Below, piece by piece: positions 6,542-14,426 of a stretch of DNA of 15,215 bases; the stretch's first letter is position 1; every line of letters starts with the position of its first letter. Under the pieces are notes generated by a model. The model was given only the letters and a program-made list of their open reading frames with translations. It did no database searches and was not told the DNA's origin. The translations under genes were made by a program, and so were the position numbers. Origin of the DNA: Candidatus Woesearchaeota archaeon (GTDB lineage: Archaea; Nanobdellota; Nanobdellia; Woesearchaeales; BM511); assembly GCA_018221175.1 (NCBI GenBank), contig JAAOYE010000088.1, positions 1 through 15,215 on the forward strand. The letters run 5' to 3'.

Positions 6542-7387
6542 ATGACAGCCAGAACAATCGACGGCAAGACTATTGCAAAAGAAGTCAGAAGCAAGATAAA
6601 AAAAGAAGTGCATAAAATCAAGGATAAAATTGGTCTTGCAGTAATTCTAGTCGGCGACAATCCTGCCTCAAAGCTTTATGTGAATATGAAGCAAAAAGCA
6701 TGCAAAGAAGTAGGAATGGACTCATACAAATACGAGTTTCAAAAAAACATATCTGAAGAAGAAGTGCTATCAATAATAAAAACACTAAACAAAGACAAAA
6801 AAATTCATGGGATACTAGTCCAGCTTCCAGTACCAGACCACATTGATGAAAAAAAGATAATTCATGCAATCAACCCTGATAAAGATGTTGACTGCTTTCA
6901 CACAGAAAACGTCGGTGAGATGTTTATAGAACCAGATTATGAAAAAATACTGCCAGCAACGCCAAAAGGAGTCATAAAACTGATTGAATCAACAGGCATT
7001 GACATAAAAGGAAAAAACGCGGTTGTTGTCGGCAGATCAAACATTGTGGGAAAGCCAGTTGGGATGCTGCTACTTCAAAAGCATGCAACAGTAACATACT
7101 GCCACTCAAGAACAAAAAACCTAAAAGAACACACCAAGTACGCAGACATACTGATTGCTGCAGTTGGCAGACATGAACTCATAAAAGCAGACATGGTAAA
7201 AAAAGGGGCAGTAGTAATAGATGTTGGAATAAACAAGGTCGGCGCAAAAGTAGTTGGCGACGTTGATTTTAACAAAGTAAAAAAAGTAGCAGCATATATA
7301 ACCCCTGTGCCATTTGGCGTTGGACCCATGACAATTGCAATGCTACTTGAAAACACACTTATCGCATACAAAAGACAAAACTCATAG
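6542..7387 (+). CDS. folD: Methylenetetrahydrofolate dehydrogenase/cyclohydrolase FolD
   Basis: A 281-residue bifunctional enzyme converting 5,10-methylene-THF to 10-formyl-THF with NAD(P). Family residues present are Y46-x3-K50 (catalytic Lys), Q94 in GILVQLPVP, D117 in DKDVDCFH, and the nucleotide segment VVGRSNIVGKPVGMLL. Length is normal. Two near-invariant positions differ: the PCTP motif reads PATP (A139), and the PGGVGPMT signature reads PFGVGPMT (F258). Catalytic residues are intact, so the enzyme is probably active, but folate or cofactor binding may differ. It has its own promoter and is followed 14 bases later by purN, whose enzyme consumes its product. Co-transcription of the two is likely. 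Confidence 0.95.
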   Translation: MTARTIDGKTIAKEVRSKIKKEVHKIKDKIGLAVILVGDNPASKLYVNMKQKACKEVGMDSYKYEFQKNISEEEVLSIIKTLNKDKKIHGILVQLPVPDHIDEKKIIHAINPDKDVDCFHTENVGEMFIEPDYEKILPATPKGVIKLIESTGIDIKGKNAVVVGRSNIVGKPVGMLLLQKHATVTYCHSRTKNLKEHTKYADILIAAVGRHELIKADMVKKGAVVIDVGINKVGAKVVGDVDFNKVKKVAAYITPVPFGVGPMTIAMLLENTLIAYKRQNS

Positions 7388-7395
7388 GGGTGGTG
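7387..7395 (+). promoter_or_regulatory. Shine-Dalgarno region for purN
   Basis: GGGGTGGTG begins at the last base of the folD stop and ends six bases before ATG 7402. Two in-frame GTG codons (7390, 7393) fall inside it, so they are better read as part of the ribosome site than as starts. Confidence 0.6.
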
Positions 7396-7401
7396 CATAT
7401 C

Positions 7402-8016
7402 ATGACAATAAAACTTGGAGTGCTGGCTTCAACAAACGCAACAGACATGCAGGGCATAATTGAGGCAATCAATAATAAAGAGCTTGACAGTAAAATAGTT
7501 TGTCTGATTTCAAACAAAGAAGACTGCGGCGCTATGCAAAGGGCAAAGGATAACAATATCGAAGCAATCTTCATCGACGGTAAAGGAAAAGAAAGAGAAG
7601 AATTTGACAAAGAAGTATACGCAGAGCTTGAGAAAAGAAATGTTGATTTGATTTTACTCATTGGGTATATGAGATATCTTTCTCCTTGGTTTGTGCAAAA
7701 AACACTAAACAAAGTAATGAACATCCATCCATCGCTTCTGCCGGCATTTGCAGGCGGCATGGACAAAGGAGTCCACGAATCAATCCTTGACTGGGGATGC
7801 AAAGTAACAGGATGCACACTGCACTTTATTGATGAAGGCGCAGACACAGGTCCAATAATCATCCAAAAAGCAATACCAATTGAAGAAGACGAGACAGTAG
7901 ATAGCCTAAAGACAAAAATCCAAAAACTAGAAGTCGAAGCATTTTTAGAAGCAATAAAACTCTTTGCAGAAGGAAAAATCAAAGTTGAAGGCAGAATCGT
8001 AAGGATTACCAGATAA
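7402..8016 (+). CDS. purN: Phosphoribosylglycinamide formyltransferase PurN-like
   Basis: A 204-residue folate-dependent GAR formyltransferase (third step of purine synthesis). Catalytic residues are visible: N107 and H109 in NIHPSLLPAF, and D148 in DEGADTGP. GYMRYLSP precedes the catalytic strand, as in the family. The N-terminal phosphate-binding loop is atypical: ASTNATDMQ (9-17) replaces the usual SGxGSNxQ, losing the glycines that normally hold the GAR phosphate. It follows folD directly and precedes purL, which supports the purine role, but the altered loop leaves room for a related substrate. The start at ATG 7402 is chosen because of the Shine-Dalgarno overlapping the upstream GTGs; from 7390 the protein would be 208 residues. 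Confidence 0.9.
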   Translation: MTIKLGVLASTNATDMQGIIEAINNKELDSKIVCLISNKEDCGAMQRAKDNNIEAIFIDGKGKEREEFDKEVYAELEKRNVDLILLIGYMRYLSPWFVQKTLNKVMNIHPSLLPAFAGGMDKGVHESILDWGCKVTGCTLHFIDEGADTGPIIIQKAIPIEEDETVDSLKTKIQKLEVEAFLEAIKLFAEGKIKVEGRIVRITR

Positions 8017-8031
8017 AAAAAAACAACAACC

Positions 8032-8039
8032 TTTAAATA
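8032..8039 (+). promoter_or_regulatory. Box A (TATA) for purL-purQ-purE
   Basis: TTTAAATA is centred about 38 bases before the purL ATG. It therefore predicts a short leader of roughly 12 bases that contains GGGGT (8064-8068), five bases before the ATG. It suggests purL-Q-E can be transcribed apart from folD-purN. Confidence 0.55.
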
Positions 8040-8073
8040 AAACATATTTACCGTCAGTAACAAGGGGTTATTT

Positions 8074-10980
8074 ATGGGCAAAAGAATCGAAGTCAGCTAC
8101 AAGGACAAAGATTTTGATTCATTGGGCTCTGCAACACGCGAAAAAATCAAGGAATTTCTAAATATCAACGTTAATGAAGTAAGAACAGTCGACGCATACA
8201 ACATAGACTCCAACTTATCAGACAAAGAGCTAAAAAAGCTTGGAAAAGAAGTCTTTAGTGACCCAATAATCCATGATTTTAGCGTAAAAGAGCCACTTGC
8301 AAAAGACTTTGACTTTCTTATCGAGGTTGAGTTTAGGCCAGGCGTCACAGATAATGTAGGAAGAACTTCAAGTGAGGCAATCAAAGACCTGCTAAAAAAA
8401 GACTGCGTGGTCTTCACATCAAAACAATTCCTAATAAAAGGAAAAATCACAAGAAAAGACGCAGAAAAAATCGCAACAGGACTTCTTGCAAACGACTTGA
8501 TAGAAAAAACAACAATACTAGAAAAACCTAAAACACAGATGCAGGCAATCCTTCCAATAGTAAGAGGCGAGGCAAAACCAGTTGTGAACACAATAAATCT
8601 TAATGTTTCTGACAAAGAACTCATGGAAATCTCAAAACAAGGAGTGCTTGCCCTAAACCTAGAAGAGATGAAGGCAATTCAAGAGCACTTCAAAAAACTG
8701 GGGCGAAACCCAACAGACGCAGAACTCGAAGTGCTTGCACAGACATGGAGTGAGCACTGCAAACACAAAATATTCAACGCGACAATAACATACGAAGAAC
8801 AGGGTCGAAAAGAAGTGATACATTCTCTTTTTAACAAGTTCATAAAAGGAACAACAGACACTGTGGGACAAAAAGTCGACTTCTTAGTATCTGTCTTTAA
8901 GGACAACGCCGGCGTGATTCGATTTGACAAAGAAAACAACCTTGTTTTCAAAGTAGAAACCCACAACTCTCCATCAGCGCTAGACCCATACGGCGGCGCA
9001 CTAACAGGGATAGTCGGTGTTAACAGGGACACCCTCGGCACAGGAATCTCATCAAGGCCAATTTTTAACACAGATGTGTTTTGCTTTGCGCGCCCAGACT
9101 ATGACAAACCAGTACCAAAACGGCTAATGCACCCAAAAAGAATCTTTGAAGGCGTGCGAAAAGGAGTGGAGCATGGCGGCAATAAATCAGGAATACCAAC
9201 AGTAAACGGCTCAATCGTCTTTGACGACAGGTTTTTAGGGAAACCGCTTGTATACTGCGGGACAGGAGGAGTAATGCCAAAAGTGCTATTTGGAAAAGAC
9301 ACAAGCGAAAAAACAATCGAGCCAGGCGACATAGTCATCATGACAGGCGGAAGAGTGGGAAAAGACGGAATTCACGGCGCAACATTCTCCTCAGAAGAAC
9401 TTCACGAAGGCAGCCCGGCAACAGCTGTGCAAATCGGCGATCCGATAACCCAGAAAAAAATGCTTGACTTCATCTTAGAAGCAAGAGACAACGGGTGGAT
9501 AAAAAGCATTACTGACAACGGCGCAGGCGGACTCTCATCGTCAGTTGGAGAGATGTGCGAAGAGTCTGGCGGTGCAAACCTGTATCTTGAAAAAGTCCCT
9601 CTAAAATATAGTGGTCTTCAGCCATGGGAAATAATAATCTCAGAAGCACAAGAAAGAATGACAATAGGCATAGCAAAAGAAAACCTTGACAAGTTCATGG
9701 ACCTTGCCAAACGACGCGGCGTTGAGGCAACAGCCGTTGGAAAGTTTACAGACTCAGGAAGGTTTGTAGCAGCATACAAAGGAGAAAAGGTCATGGAATT
9801 AGACTTGGATTTTTTGTATGACGGCGTACCGATCATGAAGCTTGACGCTAAATGGAAACAAAAAGAGTTTGAAGAGCCAAACTTTGAAGTCCCAAAAGAC
9901 CTATCAAAAGAACTCCTAAAAATATTAGCACGCCCAAATGTGTGCTCAAAAGAATGGACGGTGAGGCAGTATGATCACGAAGTCCAAGGGGCAAGCGTTG
10001 TAAAACCATTTGTTGGCGAAAAAAACGACGGGCCAAGCGACGCAGCAATAATAAGGCCGATTTATGGAAGCGACGAAGGATGCGTCGTTGCGCATGGTAT
10101 AGTCCCCCGTTATTCAGATATCGACACATATCACATGACAGCAGCAGCAATCGATGAGGCTGTACGAAATCATGTAGCGGTTGGCGGCGATTTGGATATA
10201 TTGGCAGCGCTTGACAATTTTTGCTGGTGTGACCCAATCAAAAGCGAGAAAACGCCGGACGGCGAGTATAAGCTCGCGCAGCTTGTGCGCGCAAACAAAG
10301 CGCTCTATAATTACTGCACAGCATACAACATGCCGCTAATATCTGGGAAAGACAGCATGAAAAACGACTACATGATAGGGGACACAAAAATATCGATACC
10401 GCCAACAATACTAATTTCAACTATTGGAAAAATTGACGATGTAAAAAAAGCAGTCACAATGGACGCAAAGAAAAAAGGAGACTTAGTCTATGTTCTTGGC
10501 ACAACAAAAAAAGAGCTTGGGGGCTCAGAGTATTTTGCACAAAAAGGTTTTATTGGAAACAGCGTGCCAAAAGTAGACGCAAAATCTGCATACAAGCTTT
10601 ATCAAGCTTTAAACCAGGCAATAAGAAAAAAATTAGTGAGCTCAGCACATGACTGCTCTGACGGCGGCCTCGGAGTGGCTTTGGCAGAGACAGCATTTTC
10701 AGGCGGCCTTGGAATGGAGCTTGACTTGACAGGGGTTGATAATGAAAATGTTTCAAGAGATGACTACTTGTTGTTTTCAGAAACACAAAGCAGGTTTGTA
10801 GTAACAGTTTCACCAAATAAGAAAAAATCTTTTGAAAACACACTTGAAGGAAACCCATTTTCACTAATTGGCAAAGTTACAGGTTCCAATGAATTTGTAA
10901 TCAAAAACAATGGAAAAGAGATTGTTAAAACCACATTAGGCGCATTAAAAAATTCATGGAAGAGGACATTGCAATGGTAA
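8074..10980 (+). CDS. purL: FGAM synthase, PurSL type (PurS-like N-terminus joined to PurL)
   Basis: A 968-residue FGAM synthase that converts FGAR, ATP and glutamine-derived ammonia to FGAM. The N-terminus has two PurS-like repeats: residues ~3-72 (DSLGSATREKIKEFL) and ~79-155 (RPGVTDNVGRTSSEAIKDLL). The PurL core begins near 200, with WSEHCKHK at 225-232, KVETHNSP at 293-300, a first GTGG segment, DNGAGGLSSS, a second synthetase half with SGKDSMKND, and SSAHDCSDGG at 856-865. It lacks the C-terminal glutaminase domain of the ~1300-residue large form; the next gene, purQ, supplies it. Size lies between the small PurL (about 600-750) and the large form, consistent with a PurS-PurL fusion. Its last bases overlap purQ, so the subunits are probably made in step. 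Confidence 0.95.
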   Translation: MGKRIEVSYKDKDFDSLGSATREKIKEFLNINVNEVRTVDAYNIDSNLSDKELKKLGKEVFSDPIIHDFSVKEPLAKDFDFLIEVEFRPGVTDNVGRTSSEAIKDLLKKDCVVFTSKQFLIKGKITRKDAEKIATGLLANDLIEKTTILEKPKTQMQAILPIVRGEAKPVVNTINLNVSDKELMEISKQGVLALNLEEMKAIQEHFKKLGRNPTDAELEVLAQTWSEHCKHKIFNATITYEEQGRKEVIHSLFNKFIKGTTDTVGQKVDFLVSVFKDNAGVIRFDKENNLVFKVETHNSPSALDPYGGALTGIVGVNRDTLGTGISSRPIFNTDVFCFARPDYDKPVPKRLMHPKRIFEGVRKGVEHGGNKSGIPTVNGSIVFDDRFLGKPLVYCGTGGVMPKVLFGKDTSEKTIEPGDIVIMTGGRVGKDGIHGATFSSEELHEGSPATAVQIGDPITQKKMLDFILEARDNGWIKSITDNGAGGLSSSVGEMCEESGGANLYLEKVPLKYSGLQPWEIIISEAQERMTIGIAKENLDKFMDLAKRRGVEATAVGKFTDSGRFVAAYKGEKVMELDLDFLYDGVPIMKLDAKWKQKEFEEPNFEVPKDLSKELLKILARPNVCSKEWTVRQYDHEVQGASVVKPFVGEKNDGPSDAAIIRPIYGSDEGCVVAHGIVPRYSDIDTYHMTAAAIDEAVRNHVAVGGDLDILAALDNFCWCDPIKSEKTPDGEYKLAQLVRANKALYNYCTAYNMPLISGKDSMKNDYMIGDTKISIPPTILISTIGKIDDVKKAVTMDAKKKGDLVYVLGTTKKELGGSEYFAQKGFIGNSVPKVDAKSAYKLYQALNQAIRKKLVSSAHDCSDGGLGVALAETAFSGGLGMELDLTGVDNENVSRDDYLLFSETQSRFVVTVSPNKKKSFENTLEGNPFSLIGKVTGSNEFVIKNNGKEIVKTTLGALKNSWKRTLQW

Positions 10981-11750
10981 AAGTATGTGTACTTACAGGT
11001 TTTGGGATAAACTGCGACTACGAAACAGAGCACGCGTTTAAATTGGCCGGGGCAAAAGCACAAAAAGTCCACCTGCAGGACGTAATAGATGGGATAAAAA
11101 ACCTCTCAGATTATCAAATACTCGCATTTCCAGGGGGGTTCAGCTTTGGAGATGATATTGCATCAGGAAAAGTCATGGCAAACAAGTTTAAAACAGCACT
11201 TTGGGATGACATGAAACAATTTGTAGAAGATGGCAAGCTTGTAATTGGAATTTGCAACGGCTTTCAAATAATGGTAAAAATGGGCCTTTTACCAGACATC
11301 GAAGAAGGCCAGACAACAACACTCTCAATAAATGACTCTGGAAAATTTGAAGACAGATGGGTATATCTAAAAAAAGATGCCAAAACAAAATGCGTTTGGA
11401 CACAAGCAGTTGACAAAATATATCTTCCAATAAGGCATGGCGAAGGAAAATTCATAGTAAAAGACAAGAATGTTCTTGGCAGACTGGAGTTAAACAAGCA
11501 AATAGTGTTTAGATACACAGATGAAAAATATGAGCCGACAAGTGAGTACCCTCAAAATCCAAACGGCTCCATAGATAATATTGCAGGAATCTGCGACAAA
11601 ACTGGAAGAGTATTTGGGCTGATGCCACACCCAGAAGCATTTGTAACACCGCAAAATCATCCAAGATGGACAAGAGAAAACATAGAAAAAGGAGACGGCC
11701 TAAAGATTTTTATAAATGCAGTCAATTACGCTAAAAAGAATCTAAAATGA
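10974..11750 (+). CDS. purQ: FGAM synthase glutaminase subunit PurQ
   Basis: A 258-residue class I glutamine amidotransferase that supplies ammonia to PurL. Seen are the GGFSFGDD motif, nucleophile C94 in GICNGFQ, PIRHGEGKF, and the H219-P-E221 of the catalytic triad in GLMPHPE. An ATG at 10956 would add six residues (MEEDIA). The start at 10974 is preferred because it gives MVKVCVLTGFGINCD, the normal PurQ beginning, has GAGGA at 10962-10966 seven bases before it, and overlaps the purL stop by seven bases. It is slightly longer than the shortest PurQ proteins (~225) and closer to the versions that pair with PurSL enzymes. Translationally coupled to purL upstream and, by an ATGA overlap, to purE downstream. 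Confidence 0.95.
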   Translation: MVKVCVLTGFGINCDYETEHAFKLAGAKAQKVHLQDVIDGIKNLSDYQILAFPGGFSFGDDIASGKVMANKFKTALWDDMKQFVEDGKLVIGICNGFQIMVKMGLLPDIEEGQTTTLSINDSGKFEDRWVYLKKDAKTKCVWTQAVDKIYLPIRHGEGKFIVKDKNVLGRLELNKQIVFRYTDEKYEPTSEYPQNPNGSIDNIAGICDKTGRVFGLMPHPEAFVTPQNHPRWTRENIEKGDGLKIFINAVNYAKKNLK

Positions 11751-12478
11751 CAAAAAAAATATTGGTGGTTTTTGGAAGCAAATCTGACGAGAAAGTATTT
11801 GGAAAAATTGCAAAATCACTCAAAGGAAAAGCAGACTTTGACATTAGAATATGCTCTGCGCACAGAACACCCGAGCTTTTAAACACTGTAATGCTAAAAA
11901 AAGACTATGACTTGATAATTGCAGGCGCAGGCCTCGCAGCGCATCTGCCAGGAGTTATTGCCTCAAAAACAACAGCGCCAGTAGTGGGTGTTCCTGTAAG
12001 TGGAAACTTTGACGGACTAGACGCGTTTTTATCCATTGTTCAGATGCCGTCAGGAATACCAGTACTTGCATGCCCTGTAGATTCTAATCCTATATCTGAC
12101 TTCTTGCTTTTTGATTATGACTCAGTAAAAGTTGTTGGAGACATGAAAAATGAGAGAGTAAAAAAATGTGTTGTGATGCTTGAAGAATTCGATGTGGCTC
12201 TTGATTTGAAAAAACCAATAACAATTAATTTCTTTAATCTGGACACGGAAAATCCAAAGGAAAACTGCATTAATGTCCCTCTTTTGGAAGGTGATGGGGC
12301 AGAAGATGCACTTAGTTTCTTTAAAAAAGCAAATAAAGGATACTTTGTCGGACTTAACAGAGGCGACAACGCAGCAGTCTTTGCTGTTTCAATGATTGAC
12401 AGATACAGTTTAATTGATTATAGAGATGATATGAAGCAAAAAGTAGTAAAAGACGACAAAGAAGTAATAAGTAACTAA
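11747..12478 (+). CDS. purE: AIR carboxylase / N5-CAIR mutase PurE with internal insertion
   Basis: A 243-residue PurE, about 80 longer than usual. The N-terminal 111 residues follow class I PurE: GSKSD (10-14), SAHRTP (37-42), AGAGLAAHLPG (59-69), GVPVSGNFDGLD and LSIVQMPSGIPV (95-106). The usual C-terminal segment that follows directly in other PurE proteins appears only at about 199-217 (YFVGLNRGDNAAVFAVSMI). Between them lie roughly 85 residues (112-198) of unknown function. Family knowledge: class I enzymes rearrange N5-CAIR made by PurK, while class II enzymes use AIR and CO2. No purK is in the window, so which reaction applies is open. The start ATG overlaps the purQ stop (ATGA). Confidence 0.92.
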   Translation: MTKKILVVFGSKSDEKVFGKIAKSLKGKADFDIRICSAHRTPELLNTVMLKKDYDLIIAGAGLAAHLPGVIASKTTAPVVGVPVSGNFDGLDAFLSIVQMPSGIPVLACPVDSNPISDFLLFDYDSVKVVGDMKNERVKKCVVMLEEFDVALDLKKPITINFFNLDTENPKENCINVPLLEGDGAEDALSFFKKANKGYFVGLNRGDNAAVFAVSMIDRYSLIDYRDDMKQKVVKDDKEVISN

Positions 12479-12490
12479 ATGGTAGTAACA

Positions 12491-12498
12491 TTTATAAA
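12491..12498 (+). promoter_or_regulatory. Box A (TATA) for the ureohydrolase-fold gene
   Basis: TTTATAAA is centred about 27 bases before ATG 12522, just after the purE stop. It shows that this gene has its own promoter inside the purine cluster. Confidence 0.65.
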
Positions 12499-12521
12499 GA
12501 AGTTATCTCTTGCTATGATAC

Positions 12522-13433
12522 ATGAATAATGTTTTTAGATTTAAAAAAATTCAAAATATTCTTAGGAAGAAAAAGGAGGATATACATTTAGAAAGGATTG
12601 GAGACTTTTTTGAAGAGAAAGGTGTTGATTTAGGTCACATTGATTGGCCGATTCTTAGTGTTTTTTCATGGGATCCAGGCACATATCTTATTTCTGAAGC
12701 ATTAGAAAAAACAGACTTTTCTAAGTTGGAAAAAGGATTTGTTGTTTTAAACTCAAGCGGAAAAGATCACGCAAGAACTTATTTTTTAGTTAACCATTTC
12801 TTAAATGAAAAGATAACTTATGTACATATCGACGCACATACAGATTTTAGTATGCCTAAAAAAGGAATAGTCAACAGTGCTTCTTTTGTAGGGCCGCTTT
12901 CTAATCTAGAGAATGTAGAAAAAATCATGTTTTTAGGTGTAAATCCTGAAAATTTACAATATGGATTCACTGAATTCTTAAACGAACAACCATTTCTCCC
13001 TGATATGCCTGCTATTTTGGGAGATAAATTCAATATTTTTCTAGCATCTGACCCTAATGAAGTACAAGAACCAGGATATGCAATAAATGTATCAGAAAGC
13101 ATACTAAAAAAGAAAGGTCATGAAATATTTTTGAGATATATACAATATTATGAACATGTTGACGATTTTAACCCAGACAGAATATCTACAAATGTAGTAT
13201 ATATAAGTGTTGATATGGATGTTGTTGAAGGTTTTCCATCAAGATGGAGAAAAGAAGGAAAACTAAATTTGGAAAGAATTGTGGAACTGATTGATTCTAT
13301 CACTTCTTCCAAAACGATTATTGGCAGTGATATATGCGGCTTTGACTTGTCTCAAATTAATAAGCAGGACTCAGAAAGAAAAACTTTAGATGACATTTTC
13401 ACTATCTATAACGCGCTACAGAATAATTTATAA
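12522..13433 (+). CDS. Ureohydrolase-fold (arginase/agmatinase superfamily) metalloenzyme, substrate unknown
   Basis: A 303-residue protein with the arginase-type two-metal site. H83 is in SGKDHA (family GGDH), D104/H106/D108 in HIDAHTD, and D231/D233 in SVDMDVVE, so all six metal ligands are present in the right order. The motif S-x-D-x-D-x2-DP reads SVDMDVVEGF, losing the final Asp-Pro. In the last motif, GSDICGFD, glycine stands where arginase and agmatinase have the guanidinium-binding Glu. I infer an active metal-dependent hydrolase that does not act on a classic guanidino substrate; a C-N bond hydrolase for another small molecule is possible. It has its own promoter, lies between purE and purC, and uses more TTA leucine codons than the purine genes, so it may be a late arrival. 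Confidence 0.82.
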   Translation: MNNVFRFKKIQNILRKKKEDIHLERIGDFFEEKGVDLGHIDWPILSVFSWDPGTYLISEALEKTDFSKLEKGFVVLNSSGKDHARTYFLVNHFLNEKITYVHIDAHTDFSMPKKGIVNSASFVGPLSNLENVEKIMFLGVNPENLQYGFTEFLNEQPFLPDMPAILGDKFNIFLASDPNEVQEPGYAINVSESILKKKGHEIFLRYIQYYEHVDDFNPDRISTNVVYISVDMDVVEGFPSRWRKEGKLNLERIVELIDSITSSKTIIGSDICGFDLSQINKQDSERKTLDDIFTIYNALQNNL

Positions 13434-13434
13434 A
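13427..13434 (+). promoter_or_regulatory. Box A (TATA) for purC
   Basis: TTTATAAA is centred about 27 bases before ATG 13458 and overlaps the stop codon of the ureohydrolase-fold gene. Confidence 0.6.
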
Positions 13435-13457
13435 CAACAAGAATTCTACTTCTAAAT

Positions 13458-14426
13458 ATGAAATTAGATGAATTTATTGAAAAACAAATCGAATTCACAT
13501 TAAAAGACACAAACTTTGAAGGACTTGGAGAAAAATACAAAGGAAAAGTCAGAGACTGCTATGTTTTTGAAGACAAAATGTTTTTGATATCTACGGATAG
13601 ACAGTCAGCGTTTGACAGAAACCTTGCAAACATACCGTTTAAAGGGCAGGTTTTGACGCAAACCTCTGCGTTTTGGTTTGAAAACACAAAAGACATAGTA
13701 AAAAATCAGGTTATTGATGTGCCTGACCCAAATGTTGTTGTAGCAAAAAAACTAAATGTTTTCCCAGTCGAAGTTGTAGTTAGGGGTTATCTTTCAGGTG
13801 TGACTTCAACATCTGCGTGGGTAGCGTACGCAAAAGGAGAAAGAGAATTTTGCGGAAACATTTTGCCTGAGGGGATGGTAAAAAACCAGGCTTTTGAAAA
13901 ACCAATCATAACTCCAACAACAAAATCTGACGAGCATGATGAAAAGATTTCCCCAGGTGCCATCGTGGAAAAAGGGTTGATGAGCCAGGAGCAGTGGGAC
14001 TTTGTTGCCTATAAAGCTTTAAAATTATTTGAGAGAGGGCAGGAGGTTGCCAAGAAAAACGGATTGATACTTGTTGATACAAAGTATGAGTTTGGGCATG
14101 ACGTGGAAGGAGAGATATATCTTATTGATGAAATTCATACACCAGACAGTTCTCGTTTCTGGATTGCCAAGACTTATGAGAAAAGAATGGCAGAGGGAAA
14201 AGAGCCAGATAACATTGATAAAGAGTTTTTGAGAATTTGGTTTAAGGAAAACTGCGACCCTTACAACGACCCAGAACTGCCAGCTGCTCCAAAAGGTCTT
14301 ATTATTGAGCTTTCTAAAAGATACATACAGCTTTATGAATTGATTACAGGAAAGGATTTTGTTGCAGATGTTGGCGATGTAACTAAAAGAATCGAAGACA
14401 ACCTAAAGGCCAAAGGCTATCTTTAA
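13458..14426 (+). CDS. purC: SAICAR synthetase PurC
   Basis: A 322-residue enzyme that joins CAIR and aspartate using ATP to give SAICAR. Diagnostic segments are YKGKVRD (27-33) at the ATP site, STDRQSAFDR (45-54), VEVVVRGYLSG (104-114), DTKYEFG and DEIHTPDSSRFW. It is of the longer kind (about 300 residues, as in yeast Ade1 and some bacteria), not the ~240-residue short form of many bacteria. The start ATG follows its box A at the leaderless distance. It directly follows purE in the pathway, although the ureohydrolase-fold gene lies between them on the DNA. PurB, which acts next, is not in the window. Confidence 0.96.
   Translation: MKLDEFIEKQIEFTLKDTNFEGLGEKYKGKVRDCYVFEDKMFLISTDRQSAFDRNLANIPFKGQVLTQTSAFWFENTKDIVKNQVIDVPDPNVVVAKKLNVFPVEVVVRGYLSGVTSTSAWVAYAKGEREFCGNILPEGMVKNQAFEKPIITPTTKSDEHDEKISPGAIVEKGLMSQEQWDFVAYKALKLFERGQEVAKKNGLILVDTKYEFGHDVEGEIYLIDEIHTPDSSRFWIAKTYEKRMAEGKEPDNIDKEFLRIWFKENCDPYNDPELPAAPKGLIIELSKRYIQLYELITGKDFVADVGDVTKRIEDNLKAKGYL

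Noticed and set aside
7359..8081. 240-residue minus-strand open frame opposite purN
   Set aside because: It is Ser/Thr/Ile-rich with no motif and lies exactly antisense to a recognised gene; it reads as a shadow of purN.
10956..10973. Upstream ATG for purQ
   Set aside because: The ATG at 10974 gives the normal PurQ N-terminus and has GAGGA seven bases before it.
12522..13433. Calling the ureohydrolase-fold protein arginase, agmatinase or speB
   Set aside because: The guanidinium-binding Glu and the Asp-Pro of the last metal motif are missing, so a named substrate is not supported.
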